In this document: positions 55,129 to 63,853 of the stretch, piece by piece
How positions within the stretch are numbered: position 1 is the stretch's first letter
Layout: each line of letters begins with the position of its first letter
DNA from: JAIBAJ01 sp965284645
GTDB lineage: Bacteria > Bacteroidota > Bacteroidia > JAIBAJ01
Length of the DNA: 64,000 nt
Direction: 5' to 3'
Assembly: GCA_965284645.1 (NCBI GenBank)
Contig: OZ260106.1
Coordinates: 682,001 to 746,000 of the forward strand
The notes under the pieces: generated by a model
Databases searched by the model: none
What the model saw: only the letters and a program-made list of their open reading frames with translations
Told to the model about the DNA's origin: nothing
Position numbers and translations under genes: made by a program

Positions 55129-55455
55129 GTTCGAATAAAAGCGAATGGCGATTTGCGAATTGGGGGCTTCCGCGTTCCAACTTTTTCCGCCAGGAAAAAA
55201 TCAGTGCTATTCAGTCTAAACTGTGTCCTCTGTGTACCATCCCCTTGGTGTAAATCATAATCATCATAAAATTCAGCGTTCGAATTACAGCGATTAGCGA
55301 ATGGCGAATTGGCAATAGGGGGCTTCCGCGTTCCAACTTTTTCCGCAAGGAAAAAAAACCAGTGAGGATCAGTTCAATCTGTTTCATCAGTGTACCATCC
55401 CCTTCCCCCAAAATCATAATCATCATAAAATTCAGCGTTCGAATTACAGCGATTA

Positions 55456-55895
55456 GCGAATGGCGATTAGCGAACAGGGGGGAAGAAAGTTAATAGTTAA
55501 TGGTTAAATGTTATTGGGGGAATCCATGATATTACTTTTTCCGCAAGGAAAAAAATCAGTGAAAATCATATTTGAATTATAGCGATTTGCGAATGGCGAT
55601 TAGGGAATAGGGGGAAGAAAGTTAATGGTTAAATGTTCATGGTGCCTAGACGAAGTTCAATATTCGAATAATTGCGATTGGAGAATAGGGAAAATTGGAG
55701 GAGAGGGTTAATCGTTATTGGTTAATTGTTATTGGGGGAATACATCAAATAACCTTTTCGGCAAGGAAAAAAATCAGTGAAAATCATAATCATCATAAAA
55801 TTCAGCGTTCCAATTAATCTGTGTTCCCCCGTTTCATCTGTGTCCTCTGTGTACCAACCCTTCTGCGAAAATCATAATGATCATAAAATTCAGCG
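55456..55895. repeat. Second copy of the ~440-bp direct duplication
   Basis: See the first copy at 54690-55128. Its flanks differ from those of the first copy. Confidence 0.8.
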
Positions 55896-56005
55896 TTCCA
55901 ATTAATCTGTGTTCTCCAGTCTAATCCGTGTCCTCTGTGTACCATTTCCTCTGCGAAAATCATAATCATCCAAAAAATCTACGTTCACTCAAGCTTTCCA
56001 ATCAA

Positions 56006-56013
56006 TAAATTTG
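56006..56013 (+). promoter_or_regulatory. -7 promoter box of the thioesterase gene
   Basis: TAAATTTG, exact consensus, 18 bp before the ATG at 56032, just beyond the family F array. Confidence 0.5.
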
Positions 56014-56031
56014 CCCAAAAATTAGCAAGCT

Positions 56032-56451
56032 ATGATTTGGTTCGACAAGTACACGATAGAACAACTCCGACAATTTAAAGCCGAGGACATGAATGCCCAT
56101 ATCGGTATTGAATTTACTGAAATAGGGTCGGATTATCTGTCGGCCAAAATGCCCGTTGACCACCGAACAAGGCAACCTTTCGGTATATTACATGGAGGGG
56201 CATCGGTGGTATTAGCGGAGACGTTGGGAAGTACTGGTGCGGGATTAGTAGTTGATCCTTTGAAATTTCGTTGTGTTGGTTTGGAAATTAATGCCAATCA
56301 CATTCGCTCGGTAAGGGAAGGCTTTGTTTACGGAACCGCCAAACCGATTCATATTGGAAAATCAACCCATGTGTGGTCGATTGAAATAAAGAATGAGGAA
56401 GGGAAACTGGTTTGTATTTCCCGGATTACCATGGCGATTTTGCCGATTTAG
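56032..56451 (+). CDS. Hotdog-fold thioesterase (PaaI/MenI-like)
   Basis: 139 residues, cytosolic. It has the 4HBT-II pattern: HIGIEFTEIGSDYLSAKMPVDHRTRQPFGILHGGASVVLAETLGSTGA (HGG with catalytic Glu in LAETLGS), LEINANHIRSVREGFVYGTAKPIHIGKSTHVWSIEI, ISRITMAIL. Such enzymes hydrolyse acyl-CoA, and this branch includes the 1,4-dihydroxy-2-naphthoyl-CoA hydrolase of menaquinone synthesis. No men genes are adjacent, so the substrate stays open. Confidence 0.9.
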   Translation: MIWFDKYTIEQLRQFKAEDMNAHIGIEFTEIGSDYLSAKMPVDHRTRQPFGILHGGASVVLAETLGSTGAGLVVDPLKFRCVGLEINANHIRSVREGFVYGTAKPIHIGKSTHVWSIEIKNEEGKLVCISRITMAILPI

Positions 56452-56561
56452 TTACTATTTATACCTAAAAGGAGAGCTAAAACCGAGCTGCTTTTAGGCG
56501 CTTGGAATCCCTGTTGTATGGATTACGAGTCCTAACGTTTTTAAAAGCTTAGTTAAGGAGA

Positions 56562-56742
56562 GGCGGGTTGTATTTCACCAAAAACCGGGCACGAAGAACC
56601 CCGGGAAGGGATAGCAGTGGATAGCCCACAGCCTTGACGGAGCTTCGCGGAGGCAAGGCGAGGACTAGGAACGAATAGCCCGACCATGAGCCCAGTATAA
56701 TGCCTAATCAAGGGAGAATAGTTGAGGCGAATGGGACCCGCC
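56562..56742 (-). repeat. Family A structured repeat, copy A10
   Basis: Between convergent genes. Stem 1 region as in A8 (CCCATTCGCC / GGGCTCATGG, imperfect). The middle block differs and forms GCCTTG/CAAGGC arms; CCCGGGG..GCCCGG 3' inverted repeat kept. Confidence 0.82.
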
Positions 56743-56762
56743 AAAAAAAAATCTTAACTTAA

Positions 56763-56937
56763 ACCCAAATTCAGCATTAGAAATCTATTACAGCCTCCAA
56801 CTGCTTCAAATACAAGGATTTCAGAACAATTTTTGACTTCAAAATAGTTTACTATTCCTTCACCCAAAAATTAACCTGAAACCCTCGTCTTTATTGCATT
56901 TGAAAGCTTCATTACGATTTCTAATGCGTAATCTGGG
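56763..56937. mobile_element. Family C-type miniature element C3
   Basis: 175 bp, ends ACCCAAATTCAGCATTAGAA and TTCTAATGCGTAATCTGGG (over 20 bp inverted with three mismatches), flanked by TTAA at 56759-56762 and 56938-56941. Interior differs from C1/C2, so it is another subfamily. Confidence 0.82.
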
Positions 56938-56950
56938 TTAAATCTAAACC

Positions 56951-58084
56951 TTATTCTTTCTCCTTGTCAAGTTTTATCCTAGCGGAGATGGCATGGTGAT
57001 CGCTCAGCTCTTCGGGATGCGTTTCGAACCAAGTTGTTTGAAAACCAGGGTGATGCAGAATAAAATCAATCCGAAACGAAGGGGCCGTTCCCACATAGGT
57101 TTGTCCGATTCCAACCCCTTTTTGCAAGAAAGCATCTTTCAAACCGGTTGATAAATGGTTGTAGGTATAGGAAGTTGGGGAATCGTTAAAATCGCCGCAA
57201 ACGATGACTGGATGGGGACTTTGGGCGATATGACTGGCAACTGTATCGGCTTCAGAGGCACGCACGGTGGCCGCATTTTTCAATCTTCTGGCCAAGTTCC
57301 GCCAACCATCTTTTTTCAATTCAGAATTCCCTTTGCCCACATCGTTTATAAACTCATAATCTTCAGGTTTGAGGCGGTTGCTTTCCAAATGAAGATTATA
57401 AATTCGGATGGTATCTTCTTTTATTAAAACATCGGCGAAGGTAGCGGCATTGCCCCGGGTTCCATCAAACTCGAACCTGCCTCGGTTTACAATAGGCCAG
57501 CGGCTAAAAATCATCATTCCGTAACCATTGAAAGGCTTTTTTAGCACATATTTCTCAAAGTGAAAATACTTCAAGCCGTTTTGAGCAATAATGGAATCAA
57601 GGGTAATAAACTTGTCTTTAGGACTATTGAAAAACTCCTGAAAGCAGATAATATCAGGCTTGGCATCTTTGATTTGGTCGAGGATTTTATTACGCTTTTC
57701 CCAGGGATTTCGCCAGTTGTACCAATCGAACAGGTGCACATTGTACGACATCACATTGATGCCTTGGGTGGCCCTTTCTTCGGCTTCAGACAAAGGCATG
57801 CGAAACTGTACCAAGCGATTGATATGGACCAAACAGATGGCGAGGGTAACAACCGGAATTAATAGTGGCCAGCGCATAATGACCAACCAGTAGAGCAAAA
57901 CAATGATTTCGGCCCCAACCAAAACGGAGAATCCGGTGGCCATAAACCAAGCCGGCCAAAATTCTAAGGGACTGATGTAGGAACAAACCAAACTGAACAG
58001 CAGGGCCGTGGAAACCAGGGAACTGATTACCATCATAACCTTGTTGAACAACGATAATTTGCGTTTTCCGGGTTTGTCTGCCAT
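56951..58084 (-). CDS. Membrane-anchored endonuclease/exonuclease/phosphatase-family protein
   Basis: 377 residues from the ATG at 58084; the alternative start at 58102 is a TTG lying inside the promoter box and is rejected. Three N-terminal hydrophobic helices (about 15-35, 40-65, 70-90), then the EEP fold: NVMSYNVHLFDW, IICFQEFFNS, GYGMMIFSRWPIV, IYNLHLESNRL, VIVCGDFNDSPTS, RIDFILHH, and SDHHAISARI with the catalytic Asp/His. Family members cut nucleic acids, phospholipids or phosphoinositides; membrane-attached Bacteroidota versions are of unknown substrate. Confidence 0.88.
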   Translation of the reverse strand: MADKPGKRKLSLFNKVMMVISSLVSTALLFSLVCSYISPLEFWPAWFMATGFSVLVGAEIIVLLYWLVIMRWPLLIPVVTLAICLVHINRLVQFRMPLSEAEERATQGINVMSYNVHLFDWYNWRNPWEKRNKILDQIKDAKPDIICFQEFFNSPKDKFITLDSIIAQNGLKYFHFEKYVLKKPFNGYGMMIFSRWPIVNRGRFEFDGTRGNAATFADVLIKEDTIRIYNLHLESNRLKPEDYEFINDVGKGNSELKKDGWRNLARRLKNAATVRASEADTVASHIAQSPHPVIVCGDFNDSPTSYTYNHLSTGLKDAFLQKGVGIGQTYVGTAPSFRIDFILHHPGFQTTWFETHPEELSDHHAISARIKLDKEKE

Positions 58085-58099
58085 ACTGGGATGAAGGCA

Positions 58100-58107
58100 C
58101 AAACTTA
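58100..58107 (-). promoter_or_regulatory. -7 promoter box of the EEP-family gene
   Basis: On the minus strand TAAGTTTG, exact consensus, 15 bp before the ATG at 58084. Confidence 0.55.
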
Positions 58108-58426
58108 ATTCATTTGACAGAAGTGTGTTTTAGAAATTATTGCCCTGATTTATAGACTGATTTCCTTAAAGAAAGAATGTAAAACCCAAACAGTGGAATT
58201 CTTTAAACCAAGGCTCGTTGTTATTAAATCAAAGGTTTTTGTGCTTTTTTAGTCTGGCATTTCGAAGAATATCGCTTACGAAATGAGGTCAAAACTTGGG
58301 CAGATTCACTTGGTGCTTGTTGGGCTAAACAGATGGATTCCGTTTCAATGGTCGTTTCTTCCGTTTCGGTGTAAAATCATAAAATGTTCGCGCGGCATGG
58401 CTTTCTTTTGCATAAAATTTCAAGAA

Positions 58427-59734
58427 ATGAAACGTTGGATATTTTTTGGTTGCCTGCTTGGATTTGGAGGACATAGTGCCTTTTCACAAACCCAATTAAG
58501 CAGCTTGAAACAAACTTTGGATTTGGCCAAGCAAAACAACCTCAGTCTGCAATCGGCCCAAATTGGCGAAAACATGGCCAAGGTAGATCAGTTGTTGTCG
58601 GTTTCGCAGGTTATGCCTCGACTAAGCGCTGGCGGTTCTTTCGACTACTACACGAAACTGCCAATGCAAGTGGTACCCAACAAGCTTTTTGGTGGAGGGG
58701 AAGGGTATTCGAAGATTGCATTCGGTTTGCCCTATGTTGCCTTGGGAAGTCTTGATTACACCTGGCCTATCCTACAGGCTGATAAATGGGTTGCGCTCAA
58801 AACATCGGCGCTAAAGCGAAAACAGGCTGAAAACAATGCCGAGTTGGTTTGGGAAAATGTAAAGATCAACCTTATCAAAGTTTGGTACCAAAGCGAAATG
58901 GTGCAGCAACTTTTAGAACTCAACTTGGAGAATAAAAAAGTTGCAGCGGAGTTGAAAGCGGCAGCCGAAGCCAAGTTCAAGAACGATGTGAGCAATCCGG
59001 CCGAGTATAACCGATCGGCAGGATTAGTATTGGGTGTGGAGGAAGCCTTAGTTGCCAATCGGTATGCCTTAAAGAACAATTATGAAGCTTTGAAATTATT
59101 GTTGAATATTCCCATAACCGATTCGGTGGTACAGGTAAAGCCCAATGGACAAACCGCTGCACTGCAATTGGGGGAAGCGCTTGGTACCGACTCGGATCGT
59201 CCTTTGCTTAAGGCAAAAACCATGGCTTATGAAGTTTCCAAAAGCCAATACCTCGAAAAGCAAATGCTTCGCCTGCCCAAGCTTTCGGTAGGAGGACGGT
59301 ATGTTTACCAAGCCCAAGACAGCAAGTTTTTTTCAAGCAGCACAGTTTCGTTTGATTACAGTACCATAGGTGTAAAACTTGAATTCCCGATTTTCCAAGG
59401 CGGTGGAATACACATGGCTGGACAGATGGCTAAATGGCAAATGAAATCGGCCGAATTGGACAAAGAAATAGCCTATGACCAATTACAAAAAGAGCAGCGT
59501 GACTGGACAAATGAAGTGAAACAGGCCCTTGAAAAGGAACAATTGCTCAAACAAAAAATGGACCTGGCTTCCGAGAACCTTCGAATTGCCTTGATTCGCT
59601 ACAAAGAAGGATTAATGGGTATTGATGAATACTTCAATATCTTTTATGAAAATTCAGCTGCCAAAATCAATTATTGGCAAAACCATTACAACGGACAAAT
59701 TTACTCTTCTTTACTCAAAATCAATTCATTATAA
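58427..59734 (+). CDS. TolC-family outer-membrane efflux protein
   Basis: 435 residues from the ATG at 58427, which gives a signal peptide (ending SAFSQ); upstream codons in this frame do not look coding. Two repeated long-helix segments with the OEP pattern: SLKQTLDLAKQNNLSLQSAQIGENMAKVDQLLSVSQVMPRLSAGGSF at the start and LEFPIFQGGGIHMAGQMAKWQMKSAELDKEI in the second half. TolC proteins form the trimeric outer-membrane duct of efflux pumps. The next gene's ATG overlaps its stop (TAATG). First gene of a five-gene efflux operon. A TTCTTTTG box near 58403 may be the promoter. Confidence 0.92.
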   Translation: MKRWIFFGCLLGFGGHSAFSQTQLSSLKQTLDLAKQNNLSLQSAQIGENMAKVDQLLSVSQVMPRLSAGGSFDYYTKLPMQVVPNKLFGGGEGYSKIAFGLPYVALGSLDYTWPILQADKWVALKTSALKRKQAENNAELVWENVKINLIKVWYQSEMVQQLLELNLENKKVAAELKAAAEAKFKNDVSNPAEYNRSAGLVLGVEEALVANRYALKNNYEALKLLLNIPITDSVVQVKPNGQTAALQLGEALGTDSDRPLLKAKTMAYEVSKSQYLEKQMLRLPKLSVGGRYVYQAQDSKFFSSSTVSFDYSTIGVKLEFPIFQGGGIHMAGQMAKWQMKSAELDKEIAYDQLQKEQRDWTNEVKQALEKEQLLKQKMDLASENLRIALIRYKEGLMGIDEYFNIFYENSAAKINYWQNHYNGQIYSSLLKINSL

Positions 59735-60837
59735 TGAAAATGAATACCAAATATAGCCTTGCATTGCTAACCGTTCTGGCTTTGGCCTCGTGTAAAAACA
59801 AAACGAATACGGTTAAACCACAGTTCCAGCCATTAACCGAAGCCGTATATGCCTCCGGAGCCCTGTATCCAGAACACGAATACAAAGTAATCGCCAATAT
59901 TGACGGGTATTTGCAAGAAGCCATGGTGGTGGAAGGAGATAGCATCCACAATGGTCAAACTTTATTCAAACTTACTTCCCATACCCGAGATGCCCAGCAA
60001 GCCGCTTCGGCAAATATTTACAAAATCACCCAGGCCAACAACCAAGAAAATTCGCCGGTGTTTATGGATATGAAATACCGCATCCAAACGGCTAAAACCA
60101 AGGTGGGGAATGATAGCCTACAATTTGTGCGCTATAAAAACCTATTGGCACAAAATGCCATCTCTAAAGCCGAGTTTGAACGGATCGAATTGCAATACAA
60201 ATCTTCTTCAAACGACCTGAATGCCCTAAAAGAACAGTACAACCGTTTGAAAAACTCTACTTACCTCGATTTGCAACAAGCCGAAAGCAACTACAAGGTA
60301 ATCAGTTTACAACAAGGCGACGAACAAGTAAAAAGCTATATTGAAGGATTGGTTTTTGAAATCTACAAGCAAGTAGGTGACGCCATAAAACCCAACGAAC
60401 CCATTGCATTGGTGGGGGATAGAAATAAGTTTATGGCCAAATTAAGTGTGGATGAAAGCGATTTCGAGAAAATAAAAATAGGACAGCTAGCCTATATTTC
60501 TATGGATGCATTTCCGGGTAAGACATACAAAGCCAAGGTTAACAAGGTATTTCCGAAGTTGAACAAAGTTGAACAATCGTTTCGGGTAGATGTGGTTTTT
60601 ATTGACCCCTTGCCTGTAAAAATTTATGGGCTGAATTTGGAGGCCAATATTGTAGTGAACGAAGCCGACAAAGTATTGACCCTTCCCAAAAAGGCTGTAT
60701 TACCTGGCGATACCGTTGTGGTTATGAATGGAAAGGAAAAGACCAAAGTAAAAATCAAGCGAGGCATCGAAAACATGGAATTTATCCAAGTGTTGGAAGG
60801 CGTTGGACCAGAATCAGAAATTGTTGTTTCCCAATAA
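59734..60837 (+). CDS. HlyD/RND-type periplasmic adaptor lipoprotein
   Basis: 367 residues from the ATG at 59734, overlapping the TolC stop. Lipoprotein signal with ALASCKN (lipidated Cys near 19). Lipoyl-like halves flank a coiled-coil hairpin (about 95-195): EYKVIANIDGYLQEAMVVEGDSIHNGQTLFKL and IEGLVFEIYKQVGDAIKPNEPIALVGD; then a beta-barrel (FPGKTYKAKVNKVFPKLNKVEQSFRVDV). The adaptor bridges the inner-membrane ABC transporter and TolC. Confidence 0.93.
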   Translation: MKMNTKYSLALLTVLALASCKNKTNTVKPQFQPLTEAVYASGALYPEHEYKVIANIDGYLQEAMVVEGDSIHNGQTLFKLTSHTRDAQQAASANIYKITQANNQENSPVFMDMKYRIQTAKTKVGNDSLQFVRYKNLLAQNAISKAEFERIELQYKSSSNDLNALKEQYNRLKNSTYLDLQQAESNYKVISLQQGDEQVKSYIEGLVFEIYKQVGDAIKPNEPIALVGDRNKFMAKLSVDESDFEKIKIGQLAYISMDAFPGKTYKAKVNKVFPKLNKVEQSFRVDVVFIDPLPVKIYGLNLEANIVVNEADKVLTLPKKAVLPGDTVVVMNGKEKTKVKIKRGIENMEFIQVLEGVGPESEIVVSQ

Positions 60838-60846
60838 ACCAAAGCC

Positions 60847-62112
60847 ATGAGTTTAGCACTTTCTTATACTATCGCCCAAACCCACCTAATGGCTCGAAAA
60901 AAGCAGAGTATGGTGGCCATGTTGGGTGTCACCTTTGGGATATCCATGTTTTTGGTAATGATTAGTTTTATGACCGGGGTAAACCATTTCTTGAATGATT
61001 TAGCCTTGGACGGTTCGCCTCATATTCGAATTTACAATCCTGTAAAGACCGAGCGAACCCCGATTTTAGAGACCATGAAGCAGCAGGAAGGGAAGTCCAA
61101 TGAAATGGTAGTGGTGCATCACCAAAGGCCAAAGAATGAACTTCCAAAAATTTATAAAGGAATACAGATTGCAAAGATTATTGAAAAAATGCCTGAGGTA
61201 TATGGTGTTTCGCCTCAAGTGACCACCCAGGTTTTTTACAACAATGGCCCTATACAAATTTCAGGTTCCATCAGTGGTTCCGACATTTTGAAAGAGAACA
61301 AACTGTATAAGCTCAACGACAAAATGACGAGTGGATCAATCGAAGGTTTGTTGTTGAACCCAGAGGGAATTATTTTGGGTTCGGGTTTGGCTAAGAAGGT
61401 CAATGCTAAGGTAGGAGATCGCATCAGCATTACCACGCCTTATGGCAATACCTTATTGCTCAAAGTGGTAGGAACCTTTAGTTTTGGAATTGCCACCGTA
61501 GACGACATCCGCAGTTATGCCTCCCTGGCTACCGTTCAAAAGATTTTGCAACGCGATCCGGGTTATGTAACCGATATCCACCTTAAAATGAAAGATTACA
61601 CACAAGCCAAAGCCTTTGGAAAGGAGTTGGAAAATATGTTTGGTTACAAAGCTGAAGATTGGGAAACTGCCAATGCCGCTTTCTTTGCGGGCGATCAAAT
61701 TCGGTTTGTGATGACGGCGGTTGTATCGATTACCTTGCTTATTGTAGCAGGATTTGGCATTTACAATATCATGAACATGCATATTATCAATAAAATGAAG
61801 GATATTGCCATATTAAAAGCCACTGGATTCGAAAGCAAGGATATTGTCACCATTTTCTTGCTGCAATCCATTATTATTGGTATTTTAGGAGGGATTTTGG
61901 GCATCAGCATCGGTTACTTTTTCTCTTACTTAATCTCTATTACGCCCTTTCCGGAGGGCAGCATATTGAAAATCGACACCTTTCCCGTCAATTTTGATCC
62001 CATGTTTTATGTATTAGGTGTTTTCTTTGGATTTTTAACCACCTTGTTTGCCGGTTATTTCCCAGCTTTAAAAGCCAGCAAAATTGATCCAGTTGCCATT
62101 TTGAGAGGATAA
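60847..62112 (+). CDS. ABC transporter permease, FtsX/MacB-like
   Basis: 421 residues: one N-terminal helix (about 20-42), a large periplasmic domain (about 43-280) and three C-terminal helices (about 290, 335, 385), the MacB/LolC topology. Conserved ends: RKKQSMVAMLGVTFGISMFLVMISF and MNMHIINKMKDIAILKATGFESKDIVTIFLLQSIIIGILGGILGISIGYFFS, KASKIDPVAILRG. MacB-type pumps drive substrate through TolC by mechanotransmission instead of transport across the inner membrane. The ATPase gene follows by 2 bp. Confidence 0.93.
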   Translation: MSLALSYTIAQTHLMARKKQSMVAMLGVTFGISMFLVMISFMTGVNHFLNDLALDGSPHIRIYNPVKTERTPILETMKQQEGKSNEMVVVHHQRPKNELPKIYKGIQIAKIIEKMPEVYGVSPQVTTQVFYNNGPIQISGSISGSDILKENKLYKLNDKMTSGSIEGLLLNPEGIILGSGLAKKVNAKVGDRISITTPYGNTLLLKVVGTFSFGIATVDDIRSYASLATVQKILQRDPGYVTDIHLKMKDYTQAKAFGKELENMFGYKAEDWETANAAFFAGDQIRFVMTAVVSITLLIVAGFGIYNIMNMHIINKMKDIAILKATGFESKDIVTIFLLQSIIIGILGGILGISIGYFFSYLISITPFPEGSILKIDTFPVNFDPMFYVLGVFFGFLTTLFAGYFPALKASKIDPVAILRG

Positions 62113-62114
62113 TT

Positions 62115-62795
62115 ATGAAAGCCATGGTACTACAAGCAAACAATATCATCAAATACTTTCATGAACCAGAGGATTTTCAGGTGTTGAAAGGACTTAATTT
62201 TAGTGTTGAGAAAGGCACTTTCCTTTCGATTGTTGGAAAATCAGGTTGTGGCAAATCAACCCTACTCTATATTCTATCGACAATGGATACCGATTACGAA
62301 GGAAAATTGGAAATCAATGGAAACGTGGTAACCGGACTTAGTCAAAACGAATTGTCGAGGTTTAGAAACCAACATTTAGGCTTTGTTTTTCAGTTTCACT
62401 ACCTTTTGCCTGAATTTTCGGCCTTGAAAAATGTAATGATTCCAGCCCAAAAACTGGGTAAATACAGCAAACAAGAAATTGAGCATAGGGCAATGGAAAA
62501 ATTAAAGTTGGTAGGCATGGAAGACTACGCCCTCAAGCTTTCAAGCAAGTTGTCGGGTGGCCAACAGCAGCGGGTGGCAATTGCCAGAGCCTTAATCAAC
62601 GACCCCACCATAATCATGGCCGATGAGCCAACCGGGAATTTGGACAAAAACAACTCCAACAAAGTTTTTGATATTTTTATGGAATTGACACAAAACAATG
62701 CCCAAACCATTATTGCAGTGACCCACGATGGCGAATTTGCCCAACGAAGCCATCGGATCATAGAAATGAGCGACGGATTGATCATCAGCCAATGA
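62115..62795 (+). CDS. ABC transporter ATP-binding protein, MacB/LolD-like
   Basis: 226 residues. Walker A GKSGCGKSTLLYIL, Q-loop VFQFHYLLPEFSALKNVMIPA, signature LSGGQQQRVAIARAL, Walker B IIMADEPTGNLD, H-loop AVTHD. The LLPEFSALKNV segment is typical of the MacB/LolD branch. It powers the adjacent FtsX-like permease. Its last 4 bp overlap the next gene's ATG (ATGA). Confidence 0.95.
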   Translation: MKAMVLQANNIIKYFHEPEDFQVLKGLNFSVEKGTFLSIVGKSGCGKSTLLYILSTMDTDYEGKLEINGNVVTGLSQNELSRFRNQHLGFVFQFHYLLPEFSALKNVMIPAQKLGKYSKQEIEHRAMEKLKLVGMEDYALKLSSKLSGGQQQRVAIARALINDPTIIMADEPTGNLDKNNSNKVFDIFMELTQNNAQTIIAVTHDGEFAQRSHRIIEMSDGLIISQ

Positions 62796-63853
62796 ATATC
62801 AACCGAAAATATTTCCCTTACATCGGGATTTTTATCCTTTGCCTAATTGTAACGGCGATTAGGTTCTTTACATTTATAAATTTCCCCTCCTTTCACCGTT
62901 TTCCCGTATTCTTGATGTGGATAGGTTTGCCTGTTCAATTCATGATGCTGTCCATAATCTGGAATGTGGTGCAATGGTTGAACCGAAAACTATCCAAGAT
63001 CTTACCTTTTGAAAACAGGCCCGTTCTTCGGGTGCTAACACAAGTGGCGGTGTCAACAACCATGTTCATGCCGATTTTTATCTTCAGCGCCTGGATAACT
63101 AGACCTTATGCACCAGTAGAAATTACTCCGCCCATTTATGTGCTGGGCCTAACCTTGCTGTTGATGATGTTGTTGCTAATGAATTTCTCCTTTTACGCCT
63201 TTGAGTTTTTTACCCAATGGAAAGAAGCCTCTGAAGCAAGAACCCGTTTGCAATTGCAGGCTAAAGCTTTGGAAATGGAGAAGGCCCAAATGCAGTTTCA
63301 CCATTTACAAAACCAAGTAAATCCTCACTTTCTTTTCAATGCCTTAGCCTCCTTAGATAGTTTGATCCATACCAACCCCCCTTTGGCAGCCCAGTTTTTA
63401 GGCCATATGTCGAAGGTGTATCGCTATGTGCTCCAACATAAGGAAAGCAATACGGTAAGGTTGGAAACAGAACTTGAGTTTGTGGAACATTATATTTCCT
63501 TATTGAACATTCGGTATGGTCAAGCTTTGCAGATTCAGTTTTCAATATCTCCTGATTTCTTAGACCGCAACATTGCCCCAGTAACCTTACAAATGTTGAT
63601 CGACAATGCCATTAAGCACAATGAAATCCATAAAGATTACCCTTTGCGCATTGAAATTGGTTCGGCGGAGACTTGGCTTTCAGTAAAAAACAACAAACAG
63701 CTCAAGCAACGAATGGAAACAAGCAATGGCGTTGGACTGAAGCAACTAAAAGAGTTATATGCCTATCTAATCCCGGGTGAAAGCATCCAAGTTATCGATG
63801 AAGCAGCAAGTTTTGAAGTGAGAGTTCCTTTAGGCCAATTGAACCCAAATTAA
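62792..63853 (+). CDS. LytS/YehU-type sensor histidine kinase
   Basis: 353 residues with four N-terminal hydrophobic helices (about 8-28, 38-62, 82-104, 112-142), a short coiled coil (about 145-170), and the His_kinase pattern QNQVNPHFLFNALASLDSL with the phospho-acceptor His179, then the ATP-binding DNAIKHNEI. Kinases of this kind act with LytTR response regulators; none is visible, but the window ends 150 bp downstream. Translational overlap with the efflux ATPase suggests it senses the pump or its substrate. The last residues (NPN and the stop TAA) are supplied by family C copy C4, so the natural C-terminus may have been slightly changed. Confidence 0.9.
   Translation: MNINRKYFPYIGIFILCLIVTAIRFFTFINFPSFHRFPVFLMWIGLPVQFMMLSIIWNVVQWLNRKLSKILPFENRPVLRVLTQVAVSTTMFMPIFIFSAWITRPYAPVEITPPIYVLGLTLLLMMLLLMNFSFYAFEFFTQWKEASEARTRLQLQAKALEMEKAQMQFHHLQNQVNPHFLFNALASLDSLIHTNPPLAAQFLGHMSKVYRYVLQHKESNTVRLETELEFVEHYISLLNIRYGQALQIQFSISPDFLDRNIAPVTLQMLIDNAIKHNEIHKDYPLRIEIGSAETWLSVKNNKQLKQRMETSNGVGLKQLKELYAYLIPGESIQVIDEAASFEVRVPLGQLNPN

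Larger units (their letters stand above)
54509..56000. repeat. Family F noncoding repeat array
   Basis: About 1.5 kb without a credible gene, built from a few shuffled words: GTTAATCGTTATTGGTTAAT, CTTTTTCCGCAAGGAAAAAA, ATCATAATCATCATAAAATT, CAGCGTTCGAAT, GCGAATGGCGATTAGCGAA, CTGTGTCCTCTGTGTACCA. Spacing is irregular, unlike CRISPR. Short frames within it (for example 55011-55253) are repeat artefacts. Confidence 0.85.

Noticed and set aside
54509..56000. CRISPR array
   Set aside because: Repeat words vary in length, order and spacing, with no constant repeat-spacer periodicity and no cas genes.
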